Shown here one piece after another: positions 33,042-41,534 of a stretch of DNA of 64,000 nucleotides; the first letter of the stretch is position 1, and each line of letters opens with the position of its first letter. The notes beneath the pieces are model-generated. The model saw nothing but the letters and a program-made list of their open reading frames with translations. It was not told the origin of the DNA and did not search any database. Source of the DNA: Buchananella felis (GTDB lineage Bacteria > Actinomycetota > Actinomycetes > Actinomycetales > Actinomycetaceae); NCBI RefSeq assembly GCF_041380015.1, contig NZ_CP159978.1; one strand, given 5' to 3'. The position numbers and the translations under genes were made by a program.

Positions 33042-34614
33042 CGTGTCCCCCCATCCTCATGTTGAAGGCGGCAGCCAGGTGGGCCTCCCCCACGCTCGGG
33101 CTACCGTCCAGATCTGCGGCTGTCCACGCCACCCGCAGCACCCGATCCACCGCGCGCAGCGAGGCGCCGCTTGACTCCATCCACGCGCGCAACAGGCGGC
33201 GGGAGATCGGGCTGAGACCGCCCGCCTCCGACCGCAGGAACGAGCCCGGGATCTGGGAGTTTTGCCGCCAGGGGTGGTCCTTCCACCTGTGCGCGGCCCT
33301 GCGCCGGGCCTCGCTGACGCGCGCGGCCACCTGGGCGCTGGGTTCCCCGGCACCGCTGCGCAGGTCCGTGGCGCTGACCGGTTGGACTACGACCTGCATG
33401 TCCACCCGGTCCAGCAGTGGTCCGGAGAGCCGGGCGGCGTAGCGTCTGCGTTCCATCGGCTTGCACTGGCAGGTCTGGGTTTCGGATAGGGCGTTTCCGC
33501 ACGGGCAGGGATTGGCGGCCAGGACCAGTTGGAAGCGCGCCGGGTAGGTGGCGGTCCCGGCGGAGCGGTGCAGGGTGATCTGCCCCGATTCCATCGGCTG
33601 GCGCAGGCTGTCCAGCACCCGGGCCGCAAACTCCGGGGCCTCGTCCAGGAAAAGCACCCCGGCGTGGGCGAGGCTGGCTGCACCCGGGCGGGGCATTCCG
33701 GAGCCTCCGCCTAGGATCGCCGGCATGGTGGCGCTGTGGTGGGGTGCCTGGTACGGCGGCGTTGTCATGAGGCTGGGCCGGATCAGGGTCCCGGCCAGCG
33801 AGTGCAGGGCCGTGACCTCCAGCGCGTCCTTGCGTTCTAGTGGTGGCATGATGCCTGGTAAGCGTTCGGCCAGCATCGTTTTGCCCGCCCCCGGGCTGCC
33901 CAGCAGGAACAGGTGGTGCCCGCCGGCTGCGGCGATCTCCAGGGCGCGGCGGGCGTGCGCCTGTCCCACCACGTCGCTGAGATCGGGCTCGCTGCCCCCG
34001 ACGCCTTGGGGGGATGCCTGCGCGCCCGCCTGCCCACCGGTGGCCCGGTGGTCCCCCGCGTTCCCCTCTGCTGCCGCCGGTCTGCTTGGTCTATTGCCCG
34101 GGTGTCCGCCGTAGTGGGTGACGACGTCGGCCAGGTGTTCTACCGCCACCACCTCTACGTCGGGGATCAACTGCGCTTCCTGGGCGTTCGCCGCGGGCAC
34201 CATCACCTGCCGATAGCCGTGACTGGCGGCCACGCTAACCGCCGGCAGGATGCCTCGAACCGGCAGGAGCCTGCCGTCTAGGCCCAGCTCGCCCAGGTGC
34301 ACCACGTTGCGGGCCCGCTCCGCTCTCAGTAGCCCCTGGGAGCCGAGCATGGCCACGGCCAACGCCAGGTCGAAAGCGGTGCCGGCCTTCGGCACCCCGG
34401 CCGGGGACAGGTTGACGGTGGTGCGCATTTCCTTCCAGCCGACCCGAATGGATGAGATCGCCGCCCGCACCCGCTCCTTGGCCTCCCTCAGTGCGGCATC
34501 GGGTAGGCCCACCAGGGTCACGGCGGGAAGTCCCGGCGCCGATTGGGCCTCCACGTCGACCACGTGACCGCCCAGTCCCACCAGGCAGATGGACCGTGTA
34601 AACGCGAGCGCCAT
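33022..34614 (-). CDS. comM: YifB/ComM-family Mg-chelatase-like AAA+ ATPase
   Basis: 530 residues. N-terminal Lon-like fold (SICLVGLGGHVVDVEAQSAPGLPAVTLVGLPDAALREAKERV region), Walker A GSPGAGKTMLAERLPG, Walker B LFLDEAPEF, a zinc-type loop CPCGNALSETQTCQC, and a C-terminal helical domain. ComM is a branch-migration helicase promoting integration of incoming DNA. The yraN-comM-dprA-xerC order is conserved. Start codon overlaps the yraN stop by one base. Confidence 0.94.
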   Translation of the reverse strand: MALAFTRSICLVGLGGHVVDVEAQSAPGLPAVTLVGLPDAALREAKERVRAAISSIRVGWKEMRTTVNLSPAGVPKAGTAFDLALAVAMLGSQGLLRAERARNVVHLGELGLDGRLLPVRGILPAVSVAASHGYRQVMVPAANAQEAQLIPDVEVVAVEHLADVVTHYGGHPGNRPSRPAAAEGNAGDHRATGGQAGAQASPQGVGGSEPDLSDVVGQAHARRALEIAAAGGHHLFLLGSPGAGKTMLAERLPGIMPPLERKDALEVTALHSLAGTLIRPSLMTTPPYQAPHHSATMPAILGGGSGMPRPGAASLAHAGVLFLDEAPEFAARVLDSLRQPMESGQITLHRSAGTATYPARFQLVLAANPCPCGNALSETQTCQCKPMERRRYAARLSGPLLDRVDMQVVVQPVSATDLRSGAGEPSAQVAARVSEARRRAAHRWKDHPWRQNSQIPGSFLRSEAGGLSPISRRLLRAWMESSGASLRAVDRVLRVAWTAADLDGSPSVGEAHLAAAFNMRMGGHDGMVAA

Positions 34615-35000
34615 CAGAGGTCAACTCCCTGGATGTGGTTGACGCGCGCCGGCCCCGTGGGGGCCACCAGTACCTCGACCACGTCGAAGCGCACCAGCGA
34701 GTATCGCCAGCCGTACATCGAGAGCCAGGAGCGTCCTAGCGTGCGCATGCGGCGCAGCTTGGAGGGGGTGACCGCCTCGGCGGGCTGTCCGCAGGCATCC
34801 GTGGTGCGCGTCTTGACCTCCACGAAAACCACTGCGTCCTCGCGCAGGTCGTGGGCGATGATGTCCAGTTCGCCGCGTTTGCCGTCTCGCCAGTTGCGTC
34901 CGAGCAGCCGGAAGCCCTCGGAAACCAGCATCTTGCATGCAATTTCCTCGCCGCGGCGGCCTAGGGCCTGGCGGTGGGAGCCGTCGTTCTCGCTGTTCAT
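34614..35000 (-). CDS. yraN: YraN/UPF0102 family nuclease-like protein
   Basis: 128 residues from ATG 35000. Restriction-endonuclease-like motifs are present: RRGEEIACKMLVSEGF, NWRDGKRGELDIIAHD and VVFVEVKTRT (the D...EVK catalytic pattern). Function unproven; it is nearly always next to comM, dprA or rnhB. A much longer in-frame reading to 35234 has no family support. Confidence 0.9.
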   Translation of the reverse strand: MNSENDGSHRQALGRRGEEIACKMLVSEGFRLLGRNWRDGKRGELDIIAHDLREDAVVFVEVKTRTTDACGQPAEAVTPSKLRRMRTLGRSWLSMYGWRYSLVRFDVVEVLVAPTGPARVNHIQGVDL

Positions 35001-35194
35001 GCGCCCCAGGCTCGCCTGAGCGTGGGGTGGTCCGCCAACGCCGGTGCGCACGGTGAGCCCAGCGGGGTTATCCACACCTTGGCCGCCCGCGTGCTGTCCC
35101 CAAGTAGCCGGCTGCGGGGCGACAAGCGCACTGCGCGCATCGTCCTTGCCTAGCCGTGTCGTTAGGCGCAAGCTGGAGCGGAGGGAGGAACACG

Positions 35195-35842
35195 ATGAGA
35201 TACAGCAACCAGGAACCAGGAGTGGAAGGCCCACCGGAACAGGAGCCGAGCGTGATCATCGGGGCAGACGGCCTGGCCCGGCCAGCCTGGGCCGCCCGGG
35301 ATCCGCTGCTGCGCGACTACTACGACACCGAGTGGGGCGATCCGGTTCGGGATGAGCGCGGCGTCTTTGAGCGCCTGAGCCTAGAGCTCTTTCAGGCCGG
35401 CTTGTCCTGGCGCACGATCCTGGCCAAGCGCGCCGCCTTTAGGAGCGCCTTTGCGAACTTCGAGCCGGAGGCCGTGGCGGCTTTTACGGACGACGACGTC
35501 GCCCGCCTGCTTCAGAACGCGGCCATTGTGCGCAACCGCGCCAAGATTGAGGCGGTGATCCACAACGCGCGGGCCACCGTGGCACTGCGCGAGACCGGGA
35601 ACGACCTATCCGACCTGGTGTGGGCGTTTACGGGAGAGTCATTCCCTGACCTGGTGCGCAGCGAACTGGTGCCCAACCAGTCGCCCGGTTCGCGCGCCTT
35701 GGCGCAGGCCCTGCGGGAGGCGGGCTTCAAACGGGTTGGCCCGATCATGTGCTTCGCCTTGATGGAGGCCATCGGGATCGTGGACACCCACCTGGTGGGG
35801 ACGCACAAGCATAAGCGCGTCGGGGCAAGGGTCAGAGGGTGA
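35195..35842 (+). CDS. tag: DNA-3-methyladenine glycosylase I
   Basis: 215 residues from ATG 35195 with a strong GGAGGAA SD. Family motifs: RPAWAARDPLLRDYYDTEWGDPV, FERLSLELFQAGLSWRTILAKRAAFRSAF, IVRNRAKIEAVIHNA, and GFKRVGPIMCFALMEAIGIVDTHL. The usual zinc-binding N-terminal CxW segment is altered (RPAWAA), so the zinc snap may be absent. It excises 3-methyladenine. It is convergent with the DUF2469 gene, overlapping it by 11 bp. Confidence 0.92.
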   Translation: MRYSNQEPGVEGPPEQEPSVIIGADGLARPAWAARDPLLRDYYDTEWGDPVRDERGVFERLSLELFQAGLSWRTILAKRAAFRSAFANFEPEAVAAFTDDDVARLLQNAAIVRNRAKIEAVIHNARATVALRETGNDLSDLVWAFTGESFPDLVRSELVPNQSPGSRALAQALREAGFKRVGPIMCFALMEAIGIVDTHLVGTHKHKRVGARVRG

Positions 35843-36146
35843 CGTCGGGGACCTCGAAGTCGGCCGGCGCCAGGCGCTCCACGTTGACGTCCTTGAAGGT
35901 GACCACCTGGACGGAGTCGACGAAGCGGGAGGTGCGGTAGGTGTCCCACACCCAGGCGTCGCGCAGCGAGAGCTCGAAGTAGACCTCGCCGCCGGCGCTG
36001 TGGGCCTTCACCTCGACCTCCTTGGCCAGGTAGAAGCGCCGCTCGGTTTCAACCACGTAGTTGAACATCGGCAGGACGTCGCGGTACTCCTTGTAGAGGG
36101 CCAGCTCCAGGCGGTCTTCGTACTCTTCCAGGTCTTCCATGCTCAC
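35832..36146 (-). CDS. DUF2469 family protein
   Basis: 104 residues, acidic, very conserved in actinobacteria: MSMEDLEEYEDRLELALYKEYRDV at the start, VLPMFNYVVETERRFYLAKEVEV in the middle, then DAWVWDTYRTSRFVDSVQVVTFKDVNVERL. The mycobacterial Rv2901c protein is of this type and lies at the same position next to rnhB. Function unknown. Confidence 0.92.
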   Translation of the reverse strand: MSMEDLEEYEDRLELALYKEYRDVLPMFNYVVETERRFYLAKEVEVKAHSAGGEVYFELSLRDAWVWDTYRTSRFVDSVQVVTFKDVNVERLAPADFEVPDVTL

Positions 36147-36185
36147 AGGCCCAATTGTGCCCTACGCCCGTGCAAAGCTGGCGGT

Positions 36186-36983
36186 TCAGTCCGTTCCCGG
36201 CAGGTTCCAGCTGCGGCGATGCTGCTCACTCAACCCGTGCGCCGCGATGCCCCGGTAGTGCACTGCGGCACCGTATCCCTTGTTGGAGGCCCACCCATAC
36301 CCGGGGTCTGCCAGGCCCGCCATGTAGGCGTCGCGCCGCACCTTGGCCAGCACCGAGGCGGCCGCGATGACGCTGACGCGCGCGTCGCCCTTCACCAGCG
36401 TTTGGACCGGACCGTCGTAGGCCAACGCCGCACTGCCCGGCCCGTACATGCCGCGCTCCCCCGGGCCCAGCCCACCGGGCGCCGTTGCGTGCGCGCCACC
36501 GATCTGGGGCGTCGGCACCGCCGCATCGAAGCTGAACAGGTCCGCCTGCGGCTCGCTGAGCCAGTCGTGGCTGCCGTCCAGCAGCACGAAGCTGGGCGCG
36601 TAGCCCTGGGCGCTGACGGCGTGGAGGGCGCGCCGGCCCGCCAGGCGCAGCGCTGCCACGATGCCGATCTGGTCGATCTCGGCGGCGCTTGCCGCACCGA
36701 CTGCGCTGGCCGCCACCCACCGGGCGGCCGGGTCCACCAGCGCCTCGCGGCGCTTGGCGGTGAGCAGCTTGGAGTCGGTCAGGCCCGCCGGGGGCTGGCC
36801 GGTCTCCGGCCCCACCACGCAGACTCCCACGCACACGGGCCCCGCGATCGCGCCACGGCCGACTTCGTCCATGCCTGCCACCAGCCCGAAGCTCTCCACT
36901 AGGGGCAGCTCGATGTCCCGGCTACACGGCGGGATGCACTGCGCCGCGCGCGTCACTGGCCGCTCCTGCGCCGCACGGCTCAC
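36186..36983 (-). CDS. rnhB: ribonuclease HII
   Basis: 265 residues. GMDEVGRGAIAGPV carries the catalytic Asp-Glu pair; LTDSKLLTAKRREAL, LLDGSHDWL and KGDARVSVIAAASVLAKVRRD supply the rest. It removes RNA from DNA duplexes, including single ribonucleotides. The GTG start overlaps the lepB stop (GTGA). About 30 N-terminal residues precede the core, longer than usual. Confidence 0.95.
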   Translation of the reverse strand: MSRAAQERPVTRAAQCIPPCSRDIELPLVESFGLVAGMDEVGRGAIAGPVCVGVCVVGPETGQPPAGLTDSKLLTAKRREALVDPAARWVAASAVGAASAAEIDQIGIVAALRLAGRRALHAVSAQGYAPSFVLLDGSHDWLSEPQADLFSFDAAVPTPQIGGAHATAPGGLGPGERGMYGPGSAALAYDGPVQTLVKGDARVSVIAAASVLAKVRRDAYMAGLADPGYGWASNKGYGAAVHYRGIAAHGLSEQHRRSWNLPGTD

Positions 36984-37747
36984 TGGCCCGTGTCGAGCTG
37001 GGCCGGCGGCGGCACGTGGTCAAAGTTGCCCGGGTTGGAGTGCCAGGCCATGCGGCTGATCGGCAGGAAGGTGGCGTAGACGATTCCCTCCACGTCGGTC
37101 AGCGGCACCGCGCCCTGCGTGGGGCTGTCCATGTGGGCGCGCGAATCACCGGAGCGCGGCCGGTTGTCTCCCATGACCCACATGTGTCCGGGGGGCACCA
37201 CCACGGAGAACTCGATGTCGGAGGGGGCGATGCCTGCGTCCAGGTAGGGTTCGTCAATCTCGACGCCGTTGACCTGGAGCTTGCCGTTGACGCTGCAGCA
37301 GGAGACGTGGTCCCCTCCCAGCGCGATTACCCGCTTGGCGAGGTGTTCGTCGCTCTCCGGGATCAGGCCCACGCCGGCGAAGAACCTGGTGAGCCAGTCG
37401 CGGGGGGCGGTGGTTCCACCCAGCCAGTTCTGGGAGTCCTTGAAGATCACGATGTCGCCGCGCCGCACGTCCTCGGGGTCGATGTTGAAGCGGCGCGCCA
37501 TCACGCGGTCCCCGGGCTCGATGGTGGAGATCATGGAGCCGGTGGGGATCTGGAAGGTCTGAGAGATGAAGGTCTTCATGGTGACGGCAACCACCAGGGT
37601 CACCACGATGAGGAACACGGCCTCGCGTGCCACCACGTAGAGAGTCCTGGCAGCCTTGGCCGTCTTCACGTCCAGTGGCGCGGACTTCTTGGACCTCGCG
37701 GCGTGCCGAGCCTCGGCACGCACAGCGGGTTTGTTCTTCTCAGTCAT
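36980..37747 (-). CDS. lepB: signal peptidase I
   Basis: 255 residues from ATG 37747. Basic N-terminus, a single membrane anchor (about residues 43-58, AVFLIVVTLVVAVTM), catalytic Ser in IPTGSMISTIEPGD, catalytic Lys in LAKRVIALGGD, and GDNRPRSGDSR. Cleaves signal peptides at the outer face of the membrane. It is separated from rplS by a terminator but coupled to rnhB downstream. Confidence 0.95.
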   Translation of the reverse strand: MTEKNKPAVRAEARHAARSKKSAPLDVKTAKAARTLYVVAREAVFLIVVTLVVAVTMKTFISQTFQIPTGSMISTIEPGDRVMARRFNIDPEDVRRGDIVIFKDSQNWLGGTTAPRDWLTRFFAGVGLIPESDEHLAKRVIALGGDHVSCCSVNGKLQVNGVEIDEPYLDAGIAPSDIEFSVVVPPGHMWVMGDNRPRSGDSRAHMDSPTQGAVPLTDVEGIVYATFLPISRMAWHSNPGNFDHVPPPAQLDTGQ

Positions 37748-37769
37748 CACGGCAAAGTCTAGAAGCAAA

Positions 37770-37802
37770 GTGGGGGTGCGGCCTCTCGAGCCACACCCCC
37801 AC
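37770..37802 (-). terminator. terminator after rplS
   Basis: GTGGGGGTG and CACCCCCAC pair around a loop that itself contains GGC/GCC. It lies 12 bp past the rplS stop. Minus-strand bases after it (CTTTGCTTCTAGACTTT) are T-rich, as expected for intrinsic termination ahead of lepB. Confidence 0.8.
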
Positions 37803-37814
37803 CTCGTCTCAAGG

Positions 37815-38165
37815 TCACGCGTTGTCGCGCTTCTCCTTGATCTTGGCGGCCTTGCCGTGCAGACCACGCAGGTAGTACAGCTTGGCGCGGCGCACCAGAC
37901 CGCGGGTGACAACCTCGATGCGGTCGATGGAGGGGGTGTGCACCGGGAAGGTGCGCTCCACGCCGCAGCCGAAGGAGACCTTGCGGATGGTGAAGGTCTC
38001 AGAAACGCCGGCACCGGAGCGGGCGATAACGACACCCTGGAACACCTGGATACGGGAGCGGTTACCCTCGACCACCTTGACGTGGACCTTCAGGGTGTCA
38101 CCCGGACGGAAAGCGGGCAGGTCGCTGCGCATCTGCGCAGCACCGATCTCGTTGAGAATGTTCAT
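37815..38165 (-). CDS. rplS: 50S ribosomal protein L19
   Basis: 116 residues. Typical L19: LPAFRPGDTLKVHVKVVEGNRSRIQVFQGVVIARSGAG, ETFTIRKVSFGCGVERTFPVHTPSIDRIEV, and KLYYLRGLHGKAAKIKEKR. Located at the 30S-50S interface. SD GGAAGAG lies 6 nt before the ATG. A 296-bp gap separates it from trmD. Confidence 0.97.
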   Translation of the reverse strand: MNILNEIGAAQMRSDLPAFRPGDTLKVHVKVVEGNRSRIQVFQGVVIARSGAGVSETFTIRKVSFGCGVERTFPVHTPSIDRIEVVTRGLVRRAKLYYLRGLHGKAAKIKEKRDNA

Positions 38166-38461
38166 TGTTCACTCTTCCGCGCGCGCCTCTGGTCCCGTGC
38201 GGCCTTGTCTAGTTTTTCGGCAGCCTGCCCCACGTGCTCGCCAGCTCCCCAGGGGCAGAGCGTGGCTGTGTGCAGACCGGGTAGCAATTCTGCCACACCG
38301 GCCCCGCCGCCCAAAGCGCGCCGCCGCGTGGTTCCCGCCACGCACGACGTTCCACCCGCCCCTTTGCCGATCCGCCCGCCCGGTGCACAGGCGGCGCAAG
38401 CGCACCACCCGCCTGCGCGCCGCCCGGCCTGCAAAACGCCCGTCGGCCCACCGCCCGGTCG
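38166..38461. other. trmD-rplS gap
   Basis: A 296-bp spacer in an otherwise tight ribosomal operon. It contains one copy of the recurrent motif GACGTTCCACCCGCC (38346-38360) and a 90-codon minus frame that overlaps the rplS start by 4 bp but has no credible SD or recognisable sequence. I see no clear hairpin terminator. Confidence 0.4.
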
Positions 38462-39907
38462 TTAATCGGACGGTTGTTGGTCGCCCCCGCGGCCCAGCGG
38501 GCAGGCCATGACAACGTCCCGGCAGGCGTGCGCGCCCACCATGAACTCCCGCTTGCCCACCTTCTTAAAGCCGTGGCGCTTGTAGGCGCGCTGGGCGCGC
38601 TTGTTGCCCTCGTGGGTGCCCAGCCACAGGGCGTCGGCGCCCTGGGCGCGCGCGTGCTCCAGGCAGTGCGCGATCAAGGCGGAGGCCAGGCCGGAGCCGA
38701 TCAGCTCGCCTGCCACGTAGCACTTGTAGAACTCGGCGGGCCGAGCGTAGCCGGCCCGCTTGAGCGCACCGGGCTGGCGCTCCCCGAGGGGGTGAGCGGC
38801 CCCGTCCGGCCCGAGCAGCACCACGGCGTAACCCAACAGCGGCCCCTGGCCGGCCTCGACGCCGCTGTCCTCTCCCCCGCTGCCGACCGGCGTGGCAACC
38901 ACCGTGTATGCGCCCGGGGCGCCAAGCAGTTGCGCAAACGCCTGTTCGGTCAGGCGCGTGGAGATGTGCTCGCGGATCTCTGCCTCCGGCAGGAAGGCGG
39001 GGCAGGCGAGCGGGAAGGTCTGCGCGGCAAGGGCGGCCAGCGCTGCAGCGTCGTCCATCACGGCGGGGCGCAGCACGAATCGCATCGGCTGGCCGCCCGC
39101 CGGCACGCACCAGCCGACGGCCGCAAGGGCGGCCTTGTCGTCGCCGTTCAGCCGGTCGGAATCCAATCGCGCCAGCATGTCGGGGCGGCGCTGGGCGGTG
39201 CGCTGCAGGGCCTGGTCGCGCCTCCAACGTTCGATCCGGCCGTGGTCGCCGCTGAGCAGGACGGCCGGCACGTCGATCCCTCGCCACTCAAGCGGACGGG
39301 TGAAGACGGGGTATTCCAGCAGGCCGGCCTCGCCGTGGGACTCCTCCACCAGGGAGGCGGGGTTGCCCACCACGCCGGGAAGCAGGCGCACCACGGCCTC
39401 GATGAGGGCGAGCGCGGCCACCTCGCCGCCGTTGAGCACGTAGTCGCCGATCGAATACTCGACCACCTCGTGGGTGGTGGCGTAGTGCTGCGGCACGCGC
39501 GAGTCGATGCCCTCGTAGCGGCCGCACGCGATCACCAGCTGGTCGGCGCGCGCCAGGTCCGCCACCATCGCCTGGGTGAGCGGCCGCCCGGCCGGGGTGG
39601 GCACGACCAGTACGCGCCGCTGCGTGCCGGTCGGGACGGACGACGTTCCGCCCGCCGCCCCGTCCTCGCCGCCGGTGGGCAGGCCGAGCACCCCGTCCAG
39701 GCACTTGCCCCACACGTCGGGGCGCATGACCATGCCTGCGCCGCCCCCGGCCGGGGTGTCGTCGACCGTGCGGTGCCGGTCGGTGGTGACCTCGCGCAGG
39801 TCGTGCACCGCCAGGGTCACCAGCCCGCTCGCGGCGGCCTTGCCGACCAGGGAGAGCTGCAGGGCGTCCAGGTAGGCGGGGAAGATGGAGACGACGTCGA
39901 TGCGCAC
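38462..39907 (-). CDS. trmD: TrmD tRNA (m1G37) methyltransferase fused to a GNAT acetyltransferase
   Basis: 481 residues against about 230-270 for TrmD alone. Residues 1-275 are TrmD: MRIDVVSIFP, DDTPAGGGAGMVMRPDVW, the trefoil-knot SAM site IACGRYEGIDSRV and YSIGDYVLNGGEVAALALIEAVVRLLPGV. From about residue 280 a GNAT domain begins (FVLRPAVMDDAAALAALAAQTFP) and contains the acetyl-CoA loop in ELIGSGLASALIAHCLEHARAQGADALWLGTHEGNKRAQRAYKRHGFK. The TrmD part makes m1G37; the substrate of the acetyltransferase is unknown. No stop or frameshift separates the halves. A Gly/Ser-rich insertion (GEDGAAGGTSSVPTG) lies in the TrmD loop. Confidence 0.92.
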   Translation of the reverse strand: MRIDVVSIFPAYLDALQLSLVGKAAASGLVTLAVHDLREVTTDRHRTVDDTPAGGGAGMVMRPDVWGKCLDGVLGLPTGGEDGAAGGTSSVPTGTQRRVLVVPTPAGRPLTQAMVADLARADQLVIACGRYEGIDSRVPQHYATTHEVVEYSIGDYVLNGGEVAALALIEAVVRLLPGVVGNPASLVEESHGEAGLLEYPVFTRPLEWRGIDVPAVLLSGDHGRIERWRRDQALQRTAQRRPDMLARLDSDRLNGDDKAALAAVGWCVPAGGQPMRFVLRPAVMDDAAALAALAAQTFPLACPAFLPEAEIREHISTRLTEQAFAQLLGAPGAYTVVATPVGSGGEDSGVEAGQGPLLGYAVVLLGPDGAAHPLGERQPGALKRAGYARPAEFYKCYVAGELIGSGLASALIAHCLEHARAQGADALWLGTHEGNKRAQRAYKRHGFKKVGKREFMVGAHACRDVVMACPLGRGGDQQPSD

Positions 39908-39908
39908 C

Positions 39909-40427
39909 TTAGAGCGCCTCCCCCAGGCCGGGGAACATGCCGCCTGGCGGGTCCAGCACCACGCGAGCGCCGACCAGGTCCACCTCGCGGGCGATGGCGG
40001 AGACGAACGGGACCAGCACCTCGCCGCCCGCCGCCTTCACCACCAGTAGGTCCTGCGCGGCGCCCGGCAGCAGGTCCTTCACCACGCCCAGCTCGCGTCC
40101 GTCCACGTGCTCCACGCGCAGGCCACGCAGCTGGTGGGGATAGTAGGCGTCGTCCTCCGCGTCCTCCTCGGCGTCGGCGTCCACCAGCAGGCGCACCCCG
40201 CGCAGGGCCTCCGCAGCGGTGCGGTCCGCGATCTCGACGAAGCGCGCGTACACCTTTTCCCCGTCGCGGCGCACCCGCTCCACGGTCAGCTCCGCCAGGG
40301 GCCCGCCCTCCGTGGGCAGCACCGTGCCAGGGGCCAGGCGCTGGGCAGGGTTGTCGGTGCGCACGTCGAGGCGCACCTCCCCGCGCAGGCCGTGCGCGGA
40401 GCCGATGACGGCAACGGTGAGAAGCAT
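39909..40427 (-). CDS. rimM: ribosome maturation factor RimM
   Basis: 172 residues. N-terminal VAVIGSAHGLRGEVRLDVRTDNPAQRLAPG and the PRC-barrel half (YYPHQLRGLRVEHVDGRELGVVKDLL, DLLVVKAAGGEVLVPFVSAIAREVDL). Assists 30S head assembly through S19. Ends one base before trmD starts. Confidence 0.95.
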   Translation of the reverse strand: MLLTVAVIGSAHGLRGEVRLDVRTDNPAQRLAPGTVLPTEGGPLAELTVERVRRDGEKVYARFVEIADRTAAEALRGVRLLVDADAEEDAEDDAYYPHQLRGLRVEHVDGRELGVVKDLLPGAAQDLLVVKAAGGEVLVPFVSAIAREVDLVGARVVLDPPGGMFPGLGEAL

Positions 40428-40508
40428 GTTTCTCCTATGTATGGACGGGGGTGGGCGCGAAAACGGCCCGCCACCCTTTAAGGGTAGCGGGCCGTTTGTG
40501 GCCGGCTC

Positions 40509-40748
40509 TTAGCGGCGGTCCGTGTCGATCACGTCGACGCGAACCGGCCCCTGGGTGGCCAGCGCGGAAATGACGGTGCGCAGGGCGCGGGCGGTGCGGC
40601 CGGAGCGGCCGATCACGCGACCCAGGTCGCTCTGGGCTACCCGTACCTCGAGCAGTTCACCGCGACGCAGGTTCTTGGAGGTGACCCGGACCTCGTCCGG
40701 GTTGTCCACGATTCCGCGCACCAGGTGCTCGAGGGCGTCCGCTAGCAC
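40509..40748 (-). CDS. khpA: KH-domain RNA-binding protein KhpA
   Basis: 79 residues from GTG 40748. VLADALEHLVRGIVDNPDEV is the family start, and RVIGRSGRTARALRTVI carries the GxxG RNA-binding loop. It lies one base after the rpsP stop, the universal position of this small protein in actinobacteria and firmicutes. It probably binds RNA with a KhpB partner encoded elsewhere. Confidence 0.95.
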   Translation of the reverse strand: MLADALEHLVRGIVDNPDEVRVTSKNLRRGELLEVRVAQSDLGRVIGRSGRTARALRTVISALATQGPVRVDVIDTDRR

Positions 40749-40749
40749 G

Positions 40750-41241
40750 TCAGGCTTCCTCGCCCGCGCTCTCGGCGGCCTCGGTGGCCTCCTCAGCGGC
40801 GGACTCGGCGGCCTCGGCCTCAGCGGCCTCGGCAGCGGCGGCAGCCTCGGCCTCAGCCTTAGCGGCGGAGGCAGCAGCCTTGACCTTCTCGGCGGCGGCG
40901 TCGGCGGCCTTGATGGCGTCAGCCTTGGCGGCGGCCAGGGCCTCGGCACCGGCCTTGACCTTCAGGCGACCCTCGGTGCCCGGCAGGCCCTTGAACTTCT
41001 GCCAGTCACCGGTGATCTGGAGCAGGTTGCGCACCTGGTCGGTGGGCTGGGCGCCCACGCCGAGCCAGTACTGCGCACGCTCGGAGGTGATCTCGATGAA
41101 GGACGGCTCCTCCATCGGGTTGTACTTGCCGATCTCCTCGATCACGCGGCCGTCGCGACGCTTGCGGGCGTCAACGACAACGACACGGTAGAACGGCGAA
41201 CGGATCTTGCCCATTCGCTTGAGACGAATCTTCACTGCCAC
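40750..41241 (-). CDS. rpsP: 30S ribosomal protein S16 with long acidic tail
   Basis: 163 residues. Residues 1-90 are S16 (VKIRLKRMGKIRSPFYRVVVVDARKRRDGR). The rest is an Ala/Glu/Lys-rich tail with many AA(A/E) repeats and no recognised domain. Actinobacterial S16 proteins often have such tails; this one nearly doubles the protein. First gene of the rpsP-khpA-rimM-trmD transcript. Confidence 0.96.
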   Translation of the reverse strand: MAVKIRLKRMGKIRSPFYRVVVVDARKRRDGRVIEEIGKYNPMEEPSFIEITSERAQYWLGVGAQPTDQVRNLLQITGDWQKFKGLPGTEGRLKVKAGAEALAAAKADAIKAADAAAEKVKAAASAAKAEAEAAAAAEAAEAEAAESAAEEATEAAESAGEEA

Positions 41242-41500
41242 AGTGGTGGAACTCCTGAATCAATTGGGGTGGAGGCGCGCCTCGGCTCGGTGGGTTACAA
41301 GCGTTGGGGGCTTCCTGGACACGACTCGGCAGGGAGAGAGGGGCCCTACCAGCCGGGTACAGCGCTCAATCATGCCAGAAAGCGGCGGCTTTTCCCAGCA
41401 TTGCAGCGCCGCGCCGGTGTGGAACGTCCCACTTTGGGCCGCGCCGACGGCGCCAGGCGCCAAAGGCCGGCCGGGATGCACGGGGCCGGGGCGACGGCGC

Positions 41501-41522
41501 GGGCGGGGCGCTGGCCCCGCCC
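41501..41522 (-). terminator. hairpin after glgX
   Basis: GGGCGGGGC (41501-41509) pairs with GCCCCGCCC (41514-41522), 12 bp beyond the glgX stop. The remaining 260 bp to rpsP (41242-41500) contain the rpsP leader; I recognise no other element there. Confidence 0.6.
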
Positions 41523-41534
41523 CCGCCGCCCGGC

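Noticed and set aside
35068..35076. Perfect DnaA-box TTATCCACA upstream of tag
   Set aside because: It is a single box with no cluster, no AT-rich unwinding region and no dnaA or dnaN nearby; chance occurrence is more likely than an origin.
38162..38434. 90-codon minus-strand frame ending 4 bp inside the rplS start
   Set aside because: The overlap looks like coupling, but there is no SD, no recognisable domain and Cys/Gly/Arg-rich composition typical of a shadow frame; rplS has its own good SD.
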